A stretch of DNA of 64,000 nt from positions 62,001 to 126,000 of the forward strand of contig JBGSVE010000063.1 in the NCBI GenBank assembly GCA_041753075.1. The letters run 5' to 3'. The notes beneath the pieces were generated by a model. The model was not told the DNA's origin. It ran no database searches and saw only the letters and a program-made list of their open reading frames with translations. Both the position numbers and the translations under genes were made by a program. Below, in pieces: positions 26,122 to 37,100 of the stretch; positions within the stretch are counted from its first letter, which is position 1; every line of letters begins with the position of its first letter. This DNA is from UBA6163 sp041753075 (GTDB lineage Bacteria > Planctomycetota > Planctomycetia > Pirellulales > Pirellulaceae).

Positions 26122-27405
26122 TTAGGCCGCGTTCAGATCGGCGATATAAAAGCTGCCATACGTGTGAACGCGATCACGCAGGTGCAGCGACGAAGCCAGT
26201 TCGGTGTGATAGGTCAGCAGGTTGCCAACGTCGGTACGTCGGCCCCGGGCGGATACTTGTAACGGGTTGATGAAGTCAGCCTGCAGACCGGCGCTGCGCC
26301 ACAGCACTTTTGTTTTCTCAGCCGACCGATTGATGATCGCTTGCCATTCAGACGACAAAATGCCACGTTCGTTCTTGCACATCCAATCCATGTGATCGAG
26401 CAACACGAACCGCGAGATGGGCTCGTCGCCTTTCTTCAGGAAACCTTCGACCGAATCGGTGTGAGTCGAGACGCGATCAACCAAGCCATCGCGCAGACGA
26501 TTGAAATTCGCTTCCTTAAGATACTCGGGGCAACAGTTTTCGCTGTACGAGCCCGTCAAATAAACTCGCCAAAAGTAATTGTCCGCGAGCGATAGGTTGG
26601 TGAACACGTATTCGATTTGGCTGATGATAAATTGTTCCAGACCACCGGGATAATCGCGGTCAATCTGGTCGCGTTGGGCGCGGGGTACACCGAGCATCGA
26701 CATCGTCAAGTCGCGACCAACGAGCCAACGCAGCATCGGTCGCCAGATCGATTTGCGAACTTGGCCGGCGTCAAACAGTTGCTTCTGGTCACTGACGCTG
26801 GTCGCGTCGAGCATCTGTTGTAACGTTTCGCGAACTTTAGCGACGCGGTCGATGTAAGCGTTAATCAACCACGCGAAGTAACCCGACGAGCCGTGAAAAT
26901 AGAAACTGTTTCGTCGCCCTTGGCCATCAAAAAAACCGGTGCGAGCATCCCAGCATTCTCGGCCCACGGTCGAAAGCACGGGGCGAATGCGGCGGCGATA
27001 AACATCCGCCCAACCGTTCATGCAGCCGTGGCCAAAAAGCGAAAAGAATTCAGAAAAATCGAGCGTGCGAATACAAGCGATCTTGAGATCCAAAAGTGCA
27101 TTTTGCAGCGGATTCATGTCGACAGCGAAAACATGCGCCGGCGAGTCAAGCACGTAATCGAGCGCATTACAGCCCGCTGACGTGATGACCATCACCTTGT
27201 CATCGTGACACAGTGACATCGCTTCGCGGTCCAAGCGCGGGTCTTCCCAACAGGTGTTGTAGACTAGGTTGGAACGATGCACGGCCTGAAAACACTTCTT
27301 GCCGACCCAGTTTGATAACATGCGTTGCTGCCAATCGTGACGAAGTTTGTAGAAGCGACTTGGTGGTAATTTCTTTACTGGCTGCGGATGATAGGCAAGT
27401 ATCAT
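26122..27405 (-). CDS. btaA: BtaA, SAM:diacylglycerol 3-amino-3-carboxypropyltransferase
   Basis: A 427-residue enzyme that moves the 3-amino-3-carboxypropyl group of SAM onto diacylglycerol, the first step of betaine-lipid (DGTS) synthesis at the membrane. Family marks are LVYNTCWEDPRLD near residue 48, VMVITSAGCNALDYVL near 72, AVDMNPLQNALLDLK near 93, FGHGCMNGWADVYRRRI and SRFVLLDHMDWM near 340. Length is normal for the family. It leads the operon with btaB and the PlcP-like gene. The 116-base divergent gap to the SulP-carbonic anhydrase gene was searched by eye for a Pho box; none was convincing. Confidence 0.92.
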   Translation of the reverse strand: MILAYHPQPVKKLPPSRFYKLRHDWQQRMLSNWVGKKCFQAVHRSNLVYNTCWEDPRLDREAMSLCHDDKVMVITSAGCNALDYVLDSPAHVFAVDMNPLQNALLDLKIACIRTLDFSEFFSLFGHGCMNGWADVYRRRIRPVLSTVGRECWDARTGFFDGQGRRNSFYFHGSSGYFAWLINAYIDRVAKVRETLQQMLDATSVSDQKQLFDAGQVRKSIWRPMLRWLVGRDLTMSMLGVPRAQRDQIDRDYPGGLEQFIISQIEYVFTNLSLADNYFWRVYLTGSYSENCCPEYLKEANFNRLRDGLVDRVSTHTDSVEGFLKKGDEPISRFVLLDHMDWMCKNERGILSSEWQAIINRSAEKTKVLWRSAGLQADFINPLQVSARGRRTDVGNLLTYHTELASSLHLRDRVHTYGSFYIADLNAA

Positions 27406-27521
27406 GAATATTCTGTGATTGTGAAGAACTGTTTCGATAAAAGTATTGACACTTTATCCTCTATTTGCGGCTGCCAAAGGGTTGCCCTTGATCCTCAATC
27501 CTCGCCCTCGCGGAACCCTCC

Positions 27522-29765
27522 ATGACAAACGGCCAACTGCTCAGCACCAAGACACTCGCCGCCGACATGACCGCGGGATTGGTGGTCTTTTTGGTAGCCT
27601 TGCCGCTTTGTTTGGGCGTCGCCCTCGCCTCGGGAGCACCGCTGGTATCAGGTTTGATTGCGGGGATTTTGGGCGGCATTCTGGTTGGCTCGCTCAGCGG
27701 TTCGCATACCAGCGTCAGTGGTCCGGCGGCCGGTTTAACGTCGATCGTTGCGGCACAAATCGCGGGCCTTGGATCGTTCGAAAACTTCCTGCTGGCGGTC
27801 ATGTTTGCCGGTGTCTTGCAAATTTTTCTAGGACTTCTGCAGGCCGGGCAATTGGCGTCGTTTGCCCCATCCAGCGTGATCAAGGGATTGTTGGCGGCAA
27901 TCGGCATCATCCTGATTTTGAAACAGATCCCACACATCTTTGGGCACGATACGGACCCCGAGGGTGATATGGCGTTTGCACAACCGGATCAAGAAAACAC
28001 GTTGTCGGAGTTGATGACGTTGGTCGCCGGCCAGATCCATTTCGGTGCTGCGGCGATTGGATTGACATCGATTGCGGTGATGTTGTTTTGGGAACGCAGC
28101 AAGGTGTTAAAGATGACTCGCATTCCTGCACCGCTGGCGGTCGTGCTGTTTGGTTTGGGGCTCAGTTATTGGTTCGCATCGTTTGGCCCGCCGTGGGCAA
28201 TCGGTCGCTCACATCGTGTTCAGGTTCCGATTATGGCAAACTTCGGCGAGCTGTCGAAGTTCATTACGTTTCCTGATTTTTCGGCTTGGTCTAACCCAGC
28301 GATCTACAAGGGCGCGATCGTCATTGCGCTGGTAGCGTCACTCGAAACATTACTCAATCTCGAAGCCGTTGATCGACTCGATCCCCAACGCAGAAATTCA
28401 CCGCCTAATCGTGAATTGCTCGCTCAAGGCGTTGGCAATGTCGCCGCCGGCCTACTCGGTGCGATTCCGGTGACTTCGGTGGTCGTCCGCAGTTCGGTGA
28501 ACATTAACTCCGGTGGCAAAACCAAGCTCGCCACGATTATTCACGGCATTCTGCTAGTGGTTTGTGTGCTGTTTCTGCCGCGGTTGCTCAACCAGATTCC
28601 GATTTCCTGCTTGGCGGCGATTCTGCTGGTCACGGGCTTCAAACTGGCCAGCCCCAAGTTGTTCAAACAGATGTGGGCCGACGGTCGTTACCAATTCTTG
28701 CCGTTCATCATCACGGTCTTGGCGATCGTGTTCTCGGATTTGTTGATCGGTGTATTGATCGGTTTGACGATTAGTCTTGGCTTTATTCTCAACAGCAACT
28801 TGCGGCGACCGCTTCGCACCGTGCGAGAAAAGCATCTCGGTGGCGACGTGTTGCGGGTTGAATTGGCCAACCAGGTCAGCTTTCTCAATCGCGCCGCCGT
28901 CGATGGCGTGTTGAATCGGCTCAAGGCTGGCGACCAAGTGTTGCTCGACGCCAGCCACACTGATTACATCGATCCCGATGTCCTTGGTTTAATTCGCGAG
29001 TTCACCAGCAGCTCGGCACCAGCTCGAAATATCCAAGTGAGTCTGGTCGGGTTTCGCGAGAAGTATGCTTTCAAAGACGAGATTCAATACATCGATTACT
29101 CGACTCGCGAATTGCAGGACGAACTCAGCCCCCAGGGTGTGCTGCAGATCCTGCTGGATGGCAACGAGCGATTTCGCAAAAACAAAACACTGCGTCGAGA
29201 CGTCAATCGCCAATTGAGCGCCGCGGCGTCGGGCCAGCATCCGTTGGCAGTGATTTTGAGTTGCATCGATTCGCGAACACCTTCGGAGTTGATCTTCGAT
29301 ATGGGCATCGGCGACACCTTCAGCGTTCGCGTCGCCGGAAACGTACTCAGCGATCGAGTGCTGGGAAGTATCGAGTATGGTTGCCGCGTCGCCGGTGCGA
29401 AATTGGTTTTGGTGATGGGCCACAGCCAATGCGGTGCGGTCTCAGCCACCGTCGCGATCGCCGCCGGGCCGCAGCCACCGGTGATACCTGGCGGTTGTGT
29501 TCACTTGCTACCGATTGTCAATGACATCCTCGAGTCGGTCGATACGAAGAGCTTGAAACGTCACGCCGAGCTCGATGCCGATGCCCAGCTCAAGGTCGTC
29601 GATGAAACGGCGCGGCGAAACGCAATCCGTTCGGCACATGGGATACTGGAGCGCAGTGACACGATCCGCTCGCTGGTGGATGAAGGACGTGTCGTCGTTG
29701 TCGCTGCGATTTACGATGTTGCCAGTGGAAAAATTGAGATGTTGTTTTCGAGTGCCGATAGTTAA
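27522..29765 (+). CDS. SulP transporter fused to beta-carbonic anhydrase
   Basis: 747 residues with three modules: SulP membrane domain about 10-425 (LPLCLGVALASGAP, SHTSVSGPAAGLTS, LAAIGIILILKQIP), a STAS domain about 440-530, and a beta-carbonic anhydrase about 535-740. The anhydrase has the full set of residues: Cys581 and the Asp583/Arg585 dyad in SCIDSRTP, and His634 with Cys637 in GHSQCGA. Known fusions of this kind are thought to transport bicarbonate and interconvert it with CO2 at the inner membrane face. The N-terminus closely resembles the partial SulP gene at 1-507. A lipase-like gene overlaps its 3' end by 14 bases. It complements the DabA system of the same genome. Confidence 0.93.
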   Translation: MTNGQLLSTKTLAADMTAGLVVFLVALPLCLGVALASGAPLVSGLIAGILGGILVGSLSGSHTSVSGPAAGLTSIVAAQIAGLGSFENFLLAVMFAGVLQIFLGLLQAGQLASFAPSSVIKGLLAAIGIILILKQIPHIFGHDTDPEGDMAFAQPDQENTLSELMTLVAGQIHFGAAAIGLTSIAVMLFWERSKVLKMTRIPAPLAVVLFGLGLSYWFASFGPPWAIGRSHRVQVPIMANFGELSKFITFPDFSAWSNPAIYKGAIVIALVASLETLLNLEAVDRLDPQRRNSPPNRELLAQGVGNVAAGLLGAIPVTSVVVRSSVNINSGGKTKLATIIHGILLVVCVLFLPRLLNQIPISCLAAILLVTGFKLASPKLFKQMWADGRYQFLPFIITVLAIVFSDLLIGVLIGLTISLGFILNSNLRRPLRTVREKHLGGDVLRVELANQVSFLNRAAVDGVLNRLKAGDQVLLDASHTDYIDPDVLGLIREFTSSSAPARNIQVSLVGFREKYAFKDEIQYIDYSTRELQDELSPQGVLQILLDGNERFRKNKTLRRDVNRQLSAAASGQHPLAVILSCIDSRTPSELIFDMGIGDTFSVRVAGNVLSDRVLGSIEYGCRVAGAKLVLVMGHSQCGAVSATVAIAAGPQPPVIPGGCVHLLPIVNDILESVDTKSLKRHAELDADAQLKVVDETARRNAIRSAHGILERSDTIRSLVDEGRVVVVAAIYDVASGKIEMLFSSADS

Positions 29766-30807
29766 ACGTGATGAAGTTTTTTTAGCAATCATTGTCGCGA
29801 GCATCTGTACCATCCGCAGTGGAGTATTTTGCCGCGGCGGCGAACCGATTCCTGCGACCACGCCCAACGCGGTGATTAAAGATTTTTCGGCGGCACTGCG
29901 TAGTCAGTGGAGTGGACGCGAGGATGATTCATGTAACGTAGTTTGCGATGATCGCTGGACCGCCGGGGACGCGACGAAACCTGCCGTGGTGCTCGTTCCT
30001 GGAATGCTCGCCAAGGGCGGTTCGATGGCACTGCTTCGCCAGGCGCTAGAGCGACAAGAATTTGCCATTGCAACGTTCCAATACTCAGATCGAATGGGGA
30101 TCGAGGCTGCGGCCAAAGAATTCAACAACGAACTGCAGCGGTTGCACGCGCAGAATCCCCAGCGAAAGGTTGTACTGGTAACCCATTCAATGGGCGGGAT
30201 CATCGCGCGGGCCGCGATCGAATCAGCGGATCACGATCCGGCAGGCGTCAGCGGCTTGATCATGATCAGTCCGCCGAATCATGGTTCGGCGCTGGCCGAT
30301 TTCTCGATGACTGAACTGGCAAACTTGCTCGCGCCCGGCCAAAACGCCAATCCCGACATGACAATGATTGACGACGCGGTCGACGGGTTTTTGGGTGAGG
30401 CCAAGGATGACCTGCGACCCGGTTCACCGCTGCTTACAAAGTTAAATTCCGGACCTCGCGCCGCCGGTGTTCAATACAAGATCATCGCCGGAACGGGCGG
30501 ACCGGTGCGCAGCGACTTGGTTGATATGTCGTTGGCCTTGGGTAGCATCTTGTTCGGCGAGCAACCTGATCTTGCACCGATTTTGTCATCAGCACAAAAG
30601 TTGGCCCGCACCGACGAATGGAATTTCGGACGCGGCGATGGTGTGGTCTCCGTTGAATCAACTCGCTTGGCCGGAATCGACGATTTTGTCACGCTGGACT
30701 TCGGACACAATGACTTCGGCAAACCAAACGACGGCAGTGAGCCAAATCAATTCGCTCTCCAAGCAGCCGATGCCGTCGTTGCCAAGATCAATGCAATGGC
30801 TGATTGA
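29752..30807 (+). CDS. Exported lipase-like alpha/beta hydrolase
   Basis: 351 residues from GTG 29752, which lies in frame inside the last codons of the SulP-anhydrase gene and gives a signal-peptide-like start (FLAIIVASICTI). The frame is open far upstream but only as a shadow. The alpha/beta-hydrolase core has an oxyanion-type VVLVPGMLAKGG near residue 80 and the nucleophile elbow VLVTHSMGGIIARAA near 140, as in lipases and PGAP1-like esterases. A likely catalytic His is in FGHNDFGKPN near 320. Substrate unknown. The stop overlaps the start of a decayed transposase fragment by one base. Confidence 0.75.
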   Translation: MPIVKRDEVFLAIIVASICTIRSGVFCRGGEPIPATTPNAVIKDFSAALRSQWSGREDDSCNVVCDDRWTAGDATKPAVVLVPGMLAKGGSMALLRQALERQEFAIATFQYSDRMGIEAAAKEFNNELQRLHAQNPQRKVVLVTHSMGGIIARAAIESADHDPAGVSGLIMISPPNHGSALADFSMTELANLLAPGQNANPDMTMIDDAVDGFLGEAKDDLRPGSPLLTKLNSGPRAAGVQYKIIAGTGGPVRSDLVDMSLALGSILFGEQPDLAPILSSAQKLARTDEWNFGRGDGVVSVESTRLAGIDDFVTLDFGHNDFGKPNDGSEPNQFALQAADAVVAKINAMAD

Positions 30808-31120
30808 TGATCATCGGCATTGACCCACTCGTCGACTTCGCCTGCAAAAAGGTGCTGGATCGCCGCGTATCACGTATGTCGAGATTCTCAATCGGATCGT
30901 CGGCAAAGAATTCGAGGAAGACAAGTACACCATTCTCGACATCCGAGCCCGCGACGAATTCGGCCACCGATTTAATATCGAAATCCAGCGGTCCAGGCCA
31001 GCGGCGCTGCGCGAGCGATTGACGTACTACGCCGCGACGCAATTGATCGAGCAACTTGGTGAAGGTGACGGTTACACGAAACTACGACCGTCAATTGGCA
31101 TTTGTATCCTGGACTTGATG
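30807..31120 (+). pseudogene. Decayed Rpn / PD-(D/E)XK nuclease-family transposase fragment
   Basis: An ATG at 30807 opens MIIGIDPLVDFACKKVL, the typical start of Rpn-type nuclease/transposase proteins. After about 20 codons the frame is lost, and the homologous text resumes in another frame at about 30868 with ITYVEILNRIVGKEFEEDK, then the nuclease core LDIRARDEFGHRFNIEIQ (Asp and ExQ) and PSIGICILDLM near 31118. An N-terminal segment has been deleted at the frame break and the C-terminal half is missing. The 3' end lies on the opposite strand of the last codons of uvrA, whose stop is at 31091. No repeats bounding the fragment were found. Confidence 0.8.
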
Positions 31121-34100
31121 CGGCACCGATCGTTCCCAATGCTTCTTGAGAAACGACTTGAGATTGCGGCTGCGAATGTGTTTCATGTCGGTAAGATTCA
31201 ACGTCACTCGCGTCCGCTCGAGGTTGCTTAAGTCGACCGGACCATCAATGCCTAGTCGTTCGAGTAGACCCAAGTCGATCGCATCGATAGGACCTTCCAA
31301 TGTGACTCGCAGGCTTTCGGGTGTTTTGGTTTCGACTTCGGCCCATTGGGTTTGCGATCGAACGTCGCGCACCGTCACGCGATCGGGCGACTCGAACGCA
31401 GCGGTGTCGGTGCCCGCGATTTGCTCGAGCAAACCGAGCGCTTGATCGACCAATTCAAGCGGCCATTGCGGCGACTGGTTCTCGGGAAATCCTTTTTGTA
31501 ACGAATGCCATTTGCGGCCAAGGATTTTCCACGGTTGAACGTCATCCCAAGTTTGTGCTTGTTCGGCAACGGCCAACGCCTGAGTCACGGCCATGGTTTT
31601 GCTAGTCGAGCGTTTCACCGATGCAGGCTTTGAAACCGGCGACTTTCGCACTGCTGCAAGTTTCAACACATCTCGCTGGGTCACAGGCAAAGAATCGGTC
31701 GAAAGAACTGCGGCCAAGTATTCACCGGTATGGCTGCGCGGCATGGGATCGGCAGACGGTTTTTTGGCCAGTAAATTTTTCTTCGCCGCGACGCCATACG
31801 AAGCGATCATTTCAGGTGGGCCTTCGATGACGACGGTCCCGCCGGCGAGTCCGGCCTCGGGTCCAATGTCGATGACCCAATCAGCACACTTGATCACGTC
31901 GAGGTTATGCTCAATCACAATCACCGTGTTGCCCGCGTCGACCAATCGCTGCAACACACTGAGCAACCGATCGATGTCGTTGAAATGCAAACCGGTGGTT
32001 GGTTCATCGAGTAGATATAACGTTCGTCCCGTCATCGGTCGCGCCAGTTCGGCAGCAAGCTTGATCCGTTGGGCCTCGCCGCCCGACAATGTTGGAGCGC
32101 TTTGACCAAGCGTGATGTAGTCCAGTCCGACATCACAAATCGTTTGCAAGATATGCGCAATCCTCGGATGGCCAGTGAACAACTCGACCGCTTCGCCAAT
32201 TGGCATGTCCAACAAGTCGCTGATTGATTGGCCGCTGAATTTTACGTCGAGCACATCGTCGCTGTATCGCTTGCCGGCGCAAACTTCGCACTCGACCCAA
32301 ACGTCAGGCAAGAAGTGCATTTCGATCTTGCGCTTGCCCGTGCCTTCGCACGCATCACAGCGCCCGCCGCTGACATTGAAGCTGAACGTTCGCGCCGTGA
32401 ACCCACGCTCGCCGGCGGCGGGCAGGTTGGCGAAGCACTGGCGAATCAAATCAAATGCACCGGTATACGTCGCGGGATTACTGCTCGGCGTATTGCCCAG
32501 CGGCGATTGGTCGACGCGAATGATCTTGTCGATAAAACGAATACCTTCGATCTTCGCGTGCCGGCCCGGACGGGTCTTGGCGTGATGCAGCCGTTTCGCC
32601 AGCGCCGGATACAAGATACCGTTGACGAGAGAACTCTTGCCGCTGCCGCTGGGCCCAGTGACCGCCGTAAAACACCCCAGCGGAAACCGCACGTCGATCG
32701 ACTTGAGATTATGTTCGCGGGCACCGTGAACGACCAACCATTTATTGTCGTCACCCACATTGCGGCGCGGCTTTGGAATCTCGATCCGCTCGCTGCCGTC
32801 GAGAAAACCGGCGGTCACCGAATCGGCCCGCGGCTCAATCGCCGTCGGTTTGCCCTGGGCCACAATGCGTCCGCCGTTGCGTCCTGCTGCGGGACCGAAG
32901 TCACACAGATAGTCGCTGCTGGCAATCACATCGCGATCATGTTCAACGACCAACAACGTGTTGCCCAAGTCTCGCAATCGGTGCATCGCCGCGATCAAGC
33001 GATCATTATCTCGTGGGTGCAAACCGATGGTCGGTTCGTCGAGCACATATAACACGCCACAAAGCCCGCTGCCCAACTGCGCCGCCAAACGGATACGCTG
33101 CGACTCGCCACCGGAAAGCGTCGCGGCACCACGCGACAGCGTCAAATAATCAAGACCCACGTCGAGCAAAAACCGCACGCGAGATTCGACTTCCCGAATC
33201 AATTCACCCGCGATCTTTCGTTCGCGCGAGTCGAGTTTCCAACTGCTGACGATGTTGTGCAAATGTCCCAGCGTGGACAGCGTCAAATCGCCGATCGTCA
33301 AACCACGAAACCGAACCGCTGCGGCATCGTCGCGTAATCTTGCCCCGTCGCAGGCCGAACATGCGATCGTATCGGTAAACAAATCGAGCCGCCCGCGAAG
33401 CGTCGGTGACAACCGCGATGCTTCTTCGAGCGCCGGATAAAATCCCTTGAACTGATAACGAAACATCACGCCATCGGTACCGATCGGCTTGGTCGATTCT
33501 TGCGCATCGGAATTGCGAACTTCGATCCATTGTTGGCCACAACCGTGATACAGCGTGCGTCGCTGCGACACGGTCATGTGTTCAATCGCAACATCAAGTG
33601 GCAAGCCCGTTTGACGCGCTAGGCCACGCAGCATCCATCGCGATACATTGTGGGATATACTGGGCCAAAGCAGCGACGCACCGTCGGCGAGCGTTGCCGA
33701 TGACGAGGTTAATAGCGAGTTGGGGTTTGTGCCCGTTTGGGTTCCCAAGCCATCGCACTGCTGGCACCAACCGACGGCGCTGTTGAATGAAAAATGGTGC
33801 GGCGTCAGCGGTTGAAACGAGCGCGAACAAGTGACGCAAACCAGATGTTGGCTATGCTGCACTTCGACCCACTGCGGTTCGTCGCGATCCGCGTCGGCGA
33901 GCGCCACGACCAAGACCCCGCCGGACAACGACAACGCTTGTTCGATACTGTCGCTGATCCGACTGCGTTCTTCGGACTTGATGACGCTGCGATCGACAAC
34001 GACTTGAACACGATGGCGAACTCGCGCATCCCAAGTTGGCACCGATTCGATTGGGTACGTCGTGCCATCGATTCGCACACGTTGATAACCACCGGCGCGA

Positions 34101-37100
34101 AGATTCTTCCAGCGATCGGTCGGGTCATCGCTGGCTTCGAACTCGATTGGTGCGAGCAACAATACTCGCGAACTCTCGGGCATCGACATCACACGGTCGA
34201 TGATTTGGTCAGGCGTTTGTGTACCAACCGGAGTCTGGCAATTCGGACAGTACATTTCGCCCAACCGAGCCATCAAAATCCGCAGGTAATCGTAGACTTC
34301 GGTGACAGTGCCGACGGTGCTGCGCGGTGAATGGCCGAGGTTTTTTTGTTCCAGCGCGATCGCGGGCGACAGTCCTTCGATCCGTTCGGCTTTGGGCTTT
34401 TGGACGTTGCCGATAAACTGCCGCGCGTACGACGACAACGATTCGACGTAACGGCGTTGGCCTTCGGCGTAGATCGTGTGCATTGCCAGCGACGACTTAC
34501 CGCTGCCGCTGGGTCCACAAAACACCGTCATCGCATCACGCGGCACCGCGACATTGACTTGCTTGAGGTTGTGTTGCGCAGCGCCTTCGACGGTGATGTG
34601 CGTCGCTTCACGCGAAATCCGCGGAGTCGGTTTTTGGCCGTTGCGTGTTGCGGGTTTCGATTTCGATTTGGCGAGCAATTTCGCCAATGCCGCTCCGGTG
34701 TAGCTTTTGGTTATCTTGGCGATGTCGGCGGGGATGCCTTGCGCGACAATCTCGCCGCCGCCGTCGCCACCATCGGGCCCCAGATCGATGACCCAATCAG
34801 CCGTTTTGATCACATCGAGATTATGTTCGACAATCACCATCGTGTTGCCGCGATTGGCCAAGCCGTGCAGGACCGACAATAGCATTTCGATATCGGCAAA
34901 ATGCAAGCCGGTTGTCGGTTCATCGAGCACGTACAACGTCCGTCCGGTCGATCGCTTGCTCAATTCACGCGACAACTTGATCCGCTGGGCTTCGCCGCCG
35001 GACAGCGTCGGGGATGGTTGGCCAAGTTTCAGGTATTCCAGTCCGACATCAACCAACGTTTGTAACGTTTCGGCGATTCTGGGGATGTTCTTGAACAGCT
35101 TGAGTGCTTGGGACACATCCAAATCAAGCACATCGGCGATTGAATGGTCCTTGAATTTGACGGCCAAGGTTTCGCGGTTGTAGCGTTTGCCTTGGCAGAC
35201 TGGACACGTCACCCAAACATCGGCCAAGAAATCCATCTCGAGCTTGTTCGCGCCGTTGCCTTCACAAGCGGTGCAGCGCCCGCCCTCGACGTTGAAGCTA
35301 AATCGGCTGCTCGTGAACCCGCGCGTTTTGGCGTCGGACATTTGCGCAAACAGTTCACGAATGTCGTCAAACACTTTGACATAGGTTGCTGGATTGCTGC
35401 GCGGCGTGCGTCCGATTGGCGACTGGTCGATTGCGATTGTCTTGTCAAGAAACTCGAGGCCCTCGACGCTGGCATACTCGCCAATTTCGCACTCGGCACC
35501 ATTGAGGCGATTGCGCAACAGCGGTTCAAGAATATCGCCAACGAATGAACTCTTGCCGCTGCCGGACATTCCCGTGACGCAGCACAACGTGCCCAGCGGA
35601 ATCGAGACGTCGATGTTCTTCAGATTGTTATGCGCCGCACCGCGAATCGTCAGCCACTTGTCGTCGATCGGCGTTCGCAAAGTCGTGGGAACTTCGATCT
35701 TGCGAGTGCCGGCCAGGAATTGGCCGGTTACGCTTTTTGGATTCGCGGCGATTGAAGCCAGATCACCGCTGGCCACCACACGTCCGCCCTTGATGCCTGG
35801 ACCAGGCCCGAAATCGACGATCAAGTCGGCGGCCCGCATCGTGTCTTCGTCATGTTCGACGACGATCAACGTATTGCCCGCATCACGCAAGCGAATCAGC
35901 GTGTTGATCAAGCGTTCGTTGTCATGGGGATGTAAGCCGATCGACGGCTCGTCCAATATATAGAGCACGCCGACCAGGCCCGAACCAATTTGGCTGGCCA
36001 AACGAATGCGTTGCGATTCGCCGCCGGACAATGTCGGTGCCGTGCGGGCCAGCGTCAGGTATTCCAGGCCAACGCCGCGCAGGAAACCCAACCGCGAGCT
36101 GATTTCTTTCAACGCTTCGGCGGCAATGATTTGGTCGGTGGGGCCGAGCACGACATCGGAAAAGAAATCGGACAACGCCGCGATCGACAATTCACATAGC
36201 TGCGGCAACGACTTTTCGGGTTGTTGGGCGAAACGTGCCGCACCGCTGCGCAGCTTCACCGCCGAGGCTTGGACGTTGAGTCGATTGCCGTGACAATCCA
36301 GACAATCCATCGTCTGCATGTGCTTCTCGAACTGGCGAAGCTGCATCTTGTTCTTCGAGTTGCGATAACGATCAAGCAACTCGGGGATCACGCCATTGAA
36401 ATCGCCTTCGTACTTCTTCGCACTGCGACCACCGCGCCATGTGAAGGACAACGTTTCATCGATACCCCACAACCAAATGTGCTTCGCCTCGTCGGACAAC
36501 TCGCACCACGGCGTCGTCAGCATCGCATTCTTGGCCAACGATAATTGCTCTTCGACGGAGGCGGCGACGTTCTGGTAAATGTGGCGGCGGTAACGACCCA
36601 GGTCGGCCCACTTGCCAAGCAACGAGATCGCGCCGTTCTTAAACGTCAACGACTCATCGGGAATCAGCGACGTGGGCACAAACGTGTAAAGTTCGCCAAG
36701 TCCATCACACGCCGTACACATGCCTTGGTGACTATTGAAGCTGAACAATTGCGGCGACGGCGGTTGAAAACTGCGGCCACAGGAACCGCAAGCGTACTTT
36801 GACGAAAACAGCAGATCGTGTGAGACTGCGTCCGTGGTTTCGCGAGTGGCTTCGGTTTGCGAAACGATCACCGTGCCCTCGCCGAGCTTCAGCGCCAGAT
36901 CGATCGCTTCGGCAACGCGGCCGCGCTCGCGTGAATCGGGTTCAAGGCGTTCGATGATGACTTCGACGTGGTGTCGATGTTGGCGATCGAGTGCCGGTGG
37001 GTTGGCCAGCGAGATCGTTTCGCCGTTGACGCGGGCGCGATTGAAACCTTGGCGGCGCAAGTCCTCGAACAGATCTCGGAACTCGCCCTTTTTGCCGCGA

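Noticed and set aside
27446..27451. TTGACA resembling a -35 box before the SulP-anhydrase gene
   Set aside because: No acceptable -10 sequence about 17 bases downstream; also no Pho box seen for the divergent btaA.
32228..33052. A 274-codon open frame on the plus strand
   Set aside because: Antisense to UvrA copy 2, whose motifs are complete; composition is shadow-like.
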